A stretch of DNA of 64,000 bases from positions 6,696,001 through 6,760,000 of the forward strand of contig NZ_JACHJS010000001.1 of the NCBI RefSeq assembly GCF_014203755.1, written 5' to 3'. The notes beneath the pieces are model-generated. The model saw only the letters and a program-made list of their open reading frames with translations. It was not told where the DNA came from and did no database searches. The number at the start of each line of letters is the position of its first letter. The first letter of the stretch is position 1. This stretch comes from Saccharothrix violaceirubra. Lineage in GTDB: Bacteria > Actinomycetota > Actinomycetes > Mycobacteriales > Pseudonocardiaceae. Positions 61,778-64,000 of the stretch are shown here, in pieces. The position numbers were made by a program, and so were the translations under genes.

Positions 61778-62153
61778 GGCCGGAAAGCCTACGCAGGGGA
61801 AAGTGGCATCCCTGTCGATGAGCAGGAAGCCAGAGAAGAGAGAGCCACTTGCCGCACGTGCGCTCCACGCCAATGCGGAGTTCCCCCTGCTCCAAGGGGC
61901 GTTGGCTACCCTCGAAACGTCCTCGAAACACCTTCGACACCCCACGACGTGACTGGTGTCACGGGATGTGCCGTTGGTCGCAGCGGAGGTGTCACTCGGC
62001 GGAATCACCGTGGTCAGCGCGGGGCCGCCGCGTTACACAGTTACCCGCACGTGTCGAACCGCGCCGAAATTGGTCTGAACCTTTTGGGTGCGCAAGGGGC
62101 GGATCGGCACTAGCGTCAATGCGCACCCCACCGGATTCAGGAGGTCCGCCCCC
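61778..62153. other. Intergenic region upstream of acs
   Basis: About 375 bases with no gene. It contains a CRP-like palindrome at 61950-61963 and a GGAGG ribosome site just before the acs ATG. Confidence 0.5.
61950..61963. promoter_or_regulatory. CRP-like binding site upstream of acs
   Basis: GTGACTGGTGTCAC is a perfect 5+5 inverted repeat fitting the core GTGA-N6-TCAC of cAMP receptor protein sites. It lies about 190 bases before the acs start. The outermost bases are C and G rather than T and A. Confidence 0.45.
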
Positions 62154-64000
62154 ATGACCCAGCCGCCAGCCGCACTGGACAACCTGCTGACGGAGAACCG
62201 GACGTTCCCGCCGAGCGACGAGTTCGCCGCGCAGGCCAACGCCACCGCCGCGCTCTACGAGGAGGCGAACGCCGACCGCGAGGCGTTCTGGGCGAAGCAG
62301 GCCGAGCGGCTGTCGTGGGACACGAAGTGGACCCAGGTCCTCGACTGGTCGGACGCCCCCTTCGCGAAGTGGTTCGTCGGCGGCAAGCTCAACGTCGCCT
62401 ACAACTGCGTCGACCGGCACGTGGAATCCGGCCACGGCGACCAGGTCGCGATCCACTGGGAGGGCGAGCCCGGCGACAGCCGCGCGATCACCTACGCCGA
62501 ACTCCAGCGCGAGGTGTCCCGCACGGCCAACGCCCTGGCCGGTCTCGGCGTGGGCGCCGAGGACCGCGTCGCCATCTACATGCCGATGATCCCCGAGGCG
62601 ATCTTCTCCATGCTCGCGTGCGCCCGACTCGGCGCGCTGCACAGCGTGGTCTTCGGCGGCTTCTCGGCCGAGGCGTTGCGCACCCGCATCGAGGACTCGC
62701 AGGCCAAGCTCGTCATCACGACCGACGGTCAGTACCGGCGTGGCAAGCCCGCCGCCCTCAAGCCCGCCGTCGACGAGGCCGTGGCCGCCGCGAAGAGCGT
62801 CGAGCACGTGCTCGTGGTCAAGCGCACCGACACCGAGGTCGAGTGGACCGAGGGCCGCGACATCTGGTGGAACGACCTGGTGCCGCAGCAGTCCGACCAG
62901 CACACGCCGGAGGCGTTCGACTCCGAGCACCCGCTGTTCATCCTCTACACCTCGGGCACCACCGGTAACCCCAAGGGCATCCTGCACACGTCCGGCGGCT
63001 ACCTCACGCAGGCGTCGTACACGCACTACAACGTGTTCGACCTCAAGCCGGACACCGACGTCTACTGGTGCACCGCCGACATCGGCTGGGTCACCGGCCA
63101 CAGCTACATCGTGTACGGCCCGCTGTCCAACCGCGTGACCCAGGTCGTCTACGAAGGCACGCCGAACACCCCGCACGAGGGCCGGCACTGGGAGATCGTG
63201 CAGAAGTACGGCGTCTCGATCTACTACACCGCGCCGACGCTGATCCGCACGTTCATGAAGTGGGGCGCGGACATCCCGGCCAAGTACGACCTGTCCACGC
63301 TGCGCGTGCTCGGCAGCGTCGGCGAGCCGATCAACCCCGAGGCGTGGATCTGGTACCGGGAGAACGTGGGCGGCGGCAAGGCGCCCATCGTGGACACCTG
63401 GTGGCAGACCGAGACCGGCTCGATCATGATCTCGCCGCTGCCCGGCGCCACCTCCACCAAGCCCGGTTCGGCGCAGCGCCCGCTGCCCGGCATCGGCGCC
63501 AAGGTCGTGGACGACCAGGGCAACGAGGTCCCGCACGGTGGCGGCGGCTACCTGGTCCTCGACCAGCCGTGGCCGGGCATGCTGCGCGGCATCTGGGGCG
63601 ACGAGCAGCGCTACCGCGACACGTACTGGTCGCGCTTCGGCGACCTGGGCTACTACTTCGCCGGCGACGGCGCCAAGTACGACGCCGACGGCGACATCTG
63701 GCTGCTGGGCCGGGTCGACGACGTGATGAACGTGTCGGGTCACCGCATCTCCACGACCGAGGTCGAGTCCGCGCTGGTCTCGCACCCGACCGTGGCCGAG
63801 GCCGCCGTGGTCGGCGCGTCCGACCCGACGACCGGCCAGGGCATCGTCGCGTTCGTGATCCTGCGTGGCGGCGTGGCCGAGGGTTCGGACGGCGCCGACG
63901 CGATCAAGGCGCTGCGCGACCACGTGGCCAAGGAGATCGGCCCGATCGCCAAGCCGCGCCAGATCCTGGTCGTGCCGGAGCTGCCCAAGACGCGCTCGGG
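62154..64000 (+). CDS. acs: Acetyl-CoA synthetase (truncated by the window end)
   Basis: Activates acetate to acetyl-AMP and then acetyl-CoA. The 615 visible residues contain all AMP-forming motifs: LYTSGTTGNPKGILH, DTWWQTETGSIM, WLLGRVDDVMNVSGHRI and the CoA region. The window stops at LPKTRSG, just before the catalytic lysine that is the usual acetylation control site; about 35 residues are missing. ATG 62154 is preceded by GGAGG. acs also lies near the ssd/HAD/Ms1 locus in M. tuberculosis. Confidence 0.97.
   Translation, partial: MTQPPAALDNLLTENRTFPPSDEFAAQANATAALYEEANADREAFWAKQAERLSWDTKWTQVLDWSDAPFAKWFVGGKLNVAYNCVDRHVESGHGDQVAIHWEGEPGDSRAITYAELQREVSRTANALAGLGVGAEDRVAIYMPMIPEAIFSMLACARLGALHSVVFGGFSAEALRTRIEDSQAKLVITTDGQYRRGKPAALKPAVDEAVAAAKSVEHVLVVKRTDTEVEWTEGRDIWWNDLVPQQSDQHTPEAFDSEHPLFILYTSGTTGNPKGILHTSGGYLTQASYTHYNVFDLKPDTDVYWCTADIGWVTGHSYIVYGPLSNRVTQVVYEGTPNTPHEGRHWEIVQKYGVSIYYTAPTLIRTFMKWGADIPAKYDLSTLRVLGSVGEPINPEAWIWYRENVGGGKAPIVDTWWQTETGSIMISPLPGATSTKPGSAQRPLPGIGAKVVDDQGNEVPHGGGGYLVLDQPWPGMLRGIWGDEQRYRDTYWSRFGDLGYYFAGDGAKYDADGDIWLLGRVDDVMNVSGHRISTTEVESALVSHPTVAEAAVVGASDPTTGQGIVAFVILRGGVAEGSDGADAIKALRDHVAKEIGPIAKPRQILVVPELPKTRS

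Noticed and set aside
1..64000. rRNA operon, complete insertion sequence, replication origin
   Set aside because: No 16S/23S signature, no transposase with terminal repeats and no DnaA-box cluster was seen.

Overview
The window is high-GC actinobacterial chromosome, most likely from the Pseudonocardiaceae (a Saccharothrix/Lentzea/Actinosynnema-type organism). The evidence is the GC-rich third codon positions, frequent GTG starts, many 4-base ATGA/GTGA gene overlaps, and a gene order that follows the known Mycobacterium tuberculosis segment ftsH-hpt-tilS-zinc protease-dacB-ppa ... holB-topA-helicase-tad operon-ssd-HAD-(Ms1 sRNA)-acs, with accessory blocks inserted.

Region 1 (1-10.1 kb): 5' end of ftsH, a secreted VWA/solute-binding protein, the leftward chain dacB-zinc protease-tilS-hpt joined by overlapping codons, inorganic pyrophosphatase with a strong terminator, and an MFS efflux pump with its MarR regulator. 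A flavin-dependent (LLM) oxidoreductase follows.

Region 2 (11.2-22.8 kb) is a polymorphic toxin locus. A 1299-residue Sec-exported LamG protein lies upstream of a 2225-residue Sec-exported RHS protein that ends in a HINT self-cleavage domain and a C-terminal SCP1.201/DddA-like deaminase. A small, compositionally distinct, probable immunity gene lies directly downstream.

Region 3 (23.2-28.8 kb) is accessory. It holds a clavaminate-synthase-like oxygenase with a small partner, a coupled Nudix/zinc-ribbon/XRE-TPR cluster, and the scar of an integrative element (primase C-terminal remnant plus 5'-truncated tyrosine integrase) abutting tRNA-Thr(CGU).

Region 4 (29-50.6 kb) is conserved core: holB, a fused MFS-thymidylate-kinase-like protein whose P-loop is degenerate, topA, two lipoproteins, the membrane pyrophosphatase hppA, a MrfA-type helicase, a stand-alone primase/polymerase domain protein, and a Tad-type pilus operon (ssd, tadA, tadB, tadC, DUF4244 pilin, TadE-like, TadE-like). 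A HAD phosphatase follows, then an intergenic region with a clean promoter and terminator that is very probably the RNA-polymerase-binding sRNA Ms1.

Region 5 (50.7-57.2 kb) is a five-gene peptidoglycan recycling cluster: nagZ-namZ-serine hydrolase, then murR-murQ. It should release GlcNAc and MurNAc from muropeptides and convert MurNAc-6-P to GlcNAc-6-P under MurR control. Region 6 (57.2-59.6 kb) has an Lrp regulator divergent from kynA-kynU (tryptophan catabolism). Region 7 (59.7-64 kb) has a DUF397/XRE regulatory pair with a divergent small gene, a degenerate Fic-like protein, and acetyl-CoA synthetase, which is cut by the window end.
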